Shown here: positions 33,864 through 34,119 of the stretch, one piece after another
How positions within the stretch are numbered: position 1 is the first letter of the stretch
How the letters are laid out: every line of letters starts with the position of its first letter
NCBI GenBank assembly: GCA_017427545.1
Contig: JAFRSO010000074.1
Location: 1 to 34,119, forward strand
Direction: 5' to 3'
Origin: Selenomonadaceae bacterium
GTDB lineage: Bacteria > Bacillota > Negativicutes > Selenomonadales > Selenomonadaceae
Length of the DNA: 34,119 nucleotides
Made by a program: the position numbers and the translations under genes
The notes under the pieces: model-generated
What the model was told of the DNA's origin: nothing
Databases searched by the model: none
Seen by the model: only the letters and a program-made list of their open reading frames with translations

Positions 33864-34119
33864 TTGAATAATTTTTCTTTCCTCAACGACAAGCCCGAAT
33901 ATCGCAATTTTTCCAAAGACTGCATTGACGCGGAGAAGGCCTTCAGAAATTCTTACGACTCTTGCGTTAAGCTGGTCAGGACGGCGGTTGACGCGGCTAT
34001 CAAGTGGGTTTATGCGGCGGAAAATAAATCTGCGTCCGATAATTTGTTTGAGCTGATTTCAAACGCGGGCTTGGATAAAAATTTGGCGGACAAGCTCCAC
34101 TACTGTCGGACGGCGGGAA
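33864..34119 (+). CDS. DUF4145-like N-terminal domain protein (partial, runs off the window)
   Basis: A TTG at 33864 preceded by GGGAGGTGAG opens a frame that continues to the window end (85 codons). It reads NNFSFLNDKPEYRNFSKDCI, then DAEKAFRNSYDSCVKLVRTA and VDAAIKWVYAAENKSASDNL, ending LHYCRTAG. This matches the start of DUF4145 domains, helical regions whose conserved ending (LR..GN.AVH) would follow just past the edge. In many bacteria this exact N-terminus is joined to a type I restriction HsdR-like helicase/nuclease. What follows here is not visible. The gene starts 15 bp after the SPL-like gene. Confidence 0.7.
   Translation, partial: MNNFSFLNDKPEYRNFSKDCIDAEKAFRNSYDSCVKLVRTAVDAAIKWVYAAENKSASDNLFELISNAGLDKNLADKLHYCRTAG

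Overview
The window looks like a chromosomal segment of a diderm Firmicute, most likely Negativicutes (Selenomonadales-like). The core gene order is Firmicute: rapZ-yvcK-whiA, pcrA-ligA, prs, ispE/glmU, with strong AGGAGG-type ribosome binding sites. A large RTX calcium-binding protein, a class normally exported by type I secretion across an outer membrane, opens the window. GC is near 50 percent. No rRNA, tRNA, CRISPR array, transposase or phage gene was seen. The taxonomic call is an inference from gene content.

Layout. (1) 1-4494: the 3' part of a giant repetitive RTX protein gene, broken by an apparent 1-nt deletion near 758. (2) 4741-6555, minus strand: a lipoprotein with a vWA-like N-terminus, and ilvN. 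(3) 6707-7579, plus: an orphan family-3 solute-binding lipoprotein. (4) 7628-14813, minus: a long co-directional run read in the order HAD phosphatase, rapZ, yvcK, whiA, DUF4446 protein, M23 peptidase, FkbM methyltransferase. (5) 14958-15695, plus: a MetF-like reductase, converging on (6) 15750-22407, minus: marR, ABC exporter, pcrA, ligA. (7) 22608-34119, plus: glycosyltransferase, HD protein, then a tightly coupled ispE-gntR-hicA-hicB-glmU block, a DUF1919 protein, prs, a coiled-coil membrane protein, htpG, pyrK, an SPL-like radical SAM protein, and the truncated start of a DUF4145-like protein that may open a restriction or defence gene. No gap exceeds 300 bp.

The most unusual feature is a family of short intergenic elements built from 7-nt (occasionally 8-nt) tandem units around a CTAR core. 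There are twelve in about 23 kb (6024-28810). Ten of them begin at, or within a few bases of, the stop codon of the upstream gene in an operon. Most have two complementary arms of repeated units that would fold into a hairpin in the mRNA. Their sequence differs from place to place while the arms stay complementary, and two loci share an arm that differs by exactly one heptamer. I do not know a named family that matches. A second, larger composite intergenic element with three or more hairpins occurs twice (4505-4668 and 8814-8922). The second copy is flanked by a duplicated fragment of the M23 peptidase C-terminus.

Functionally the window mixes cell-envelope metabolism and its control (glmU, yvcK, rapZ, M23 peptidase, glycosyltransferase, ispE for undecaprenyl precursors), DNA repair (pcrA, ligA, SPL-like), nucleotide synthesis (prs, pyrK), stress (htpG) and a toxin-antitoxin pair wired into a housekeeping operon.
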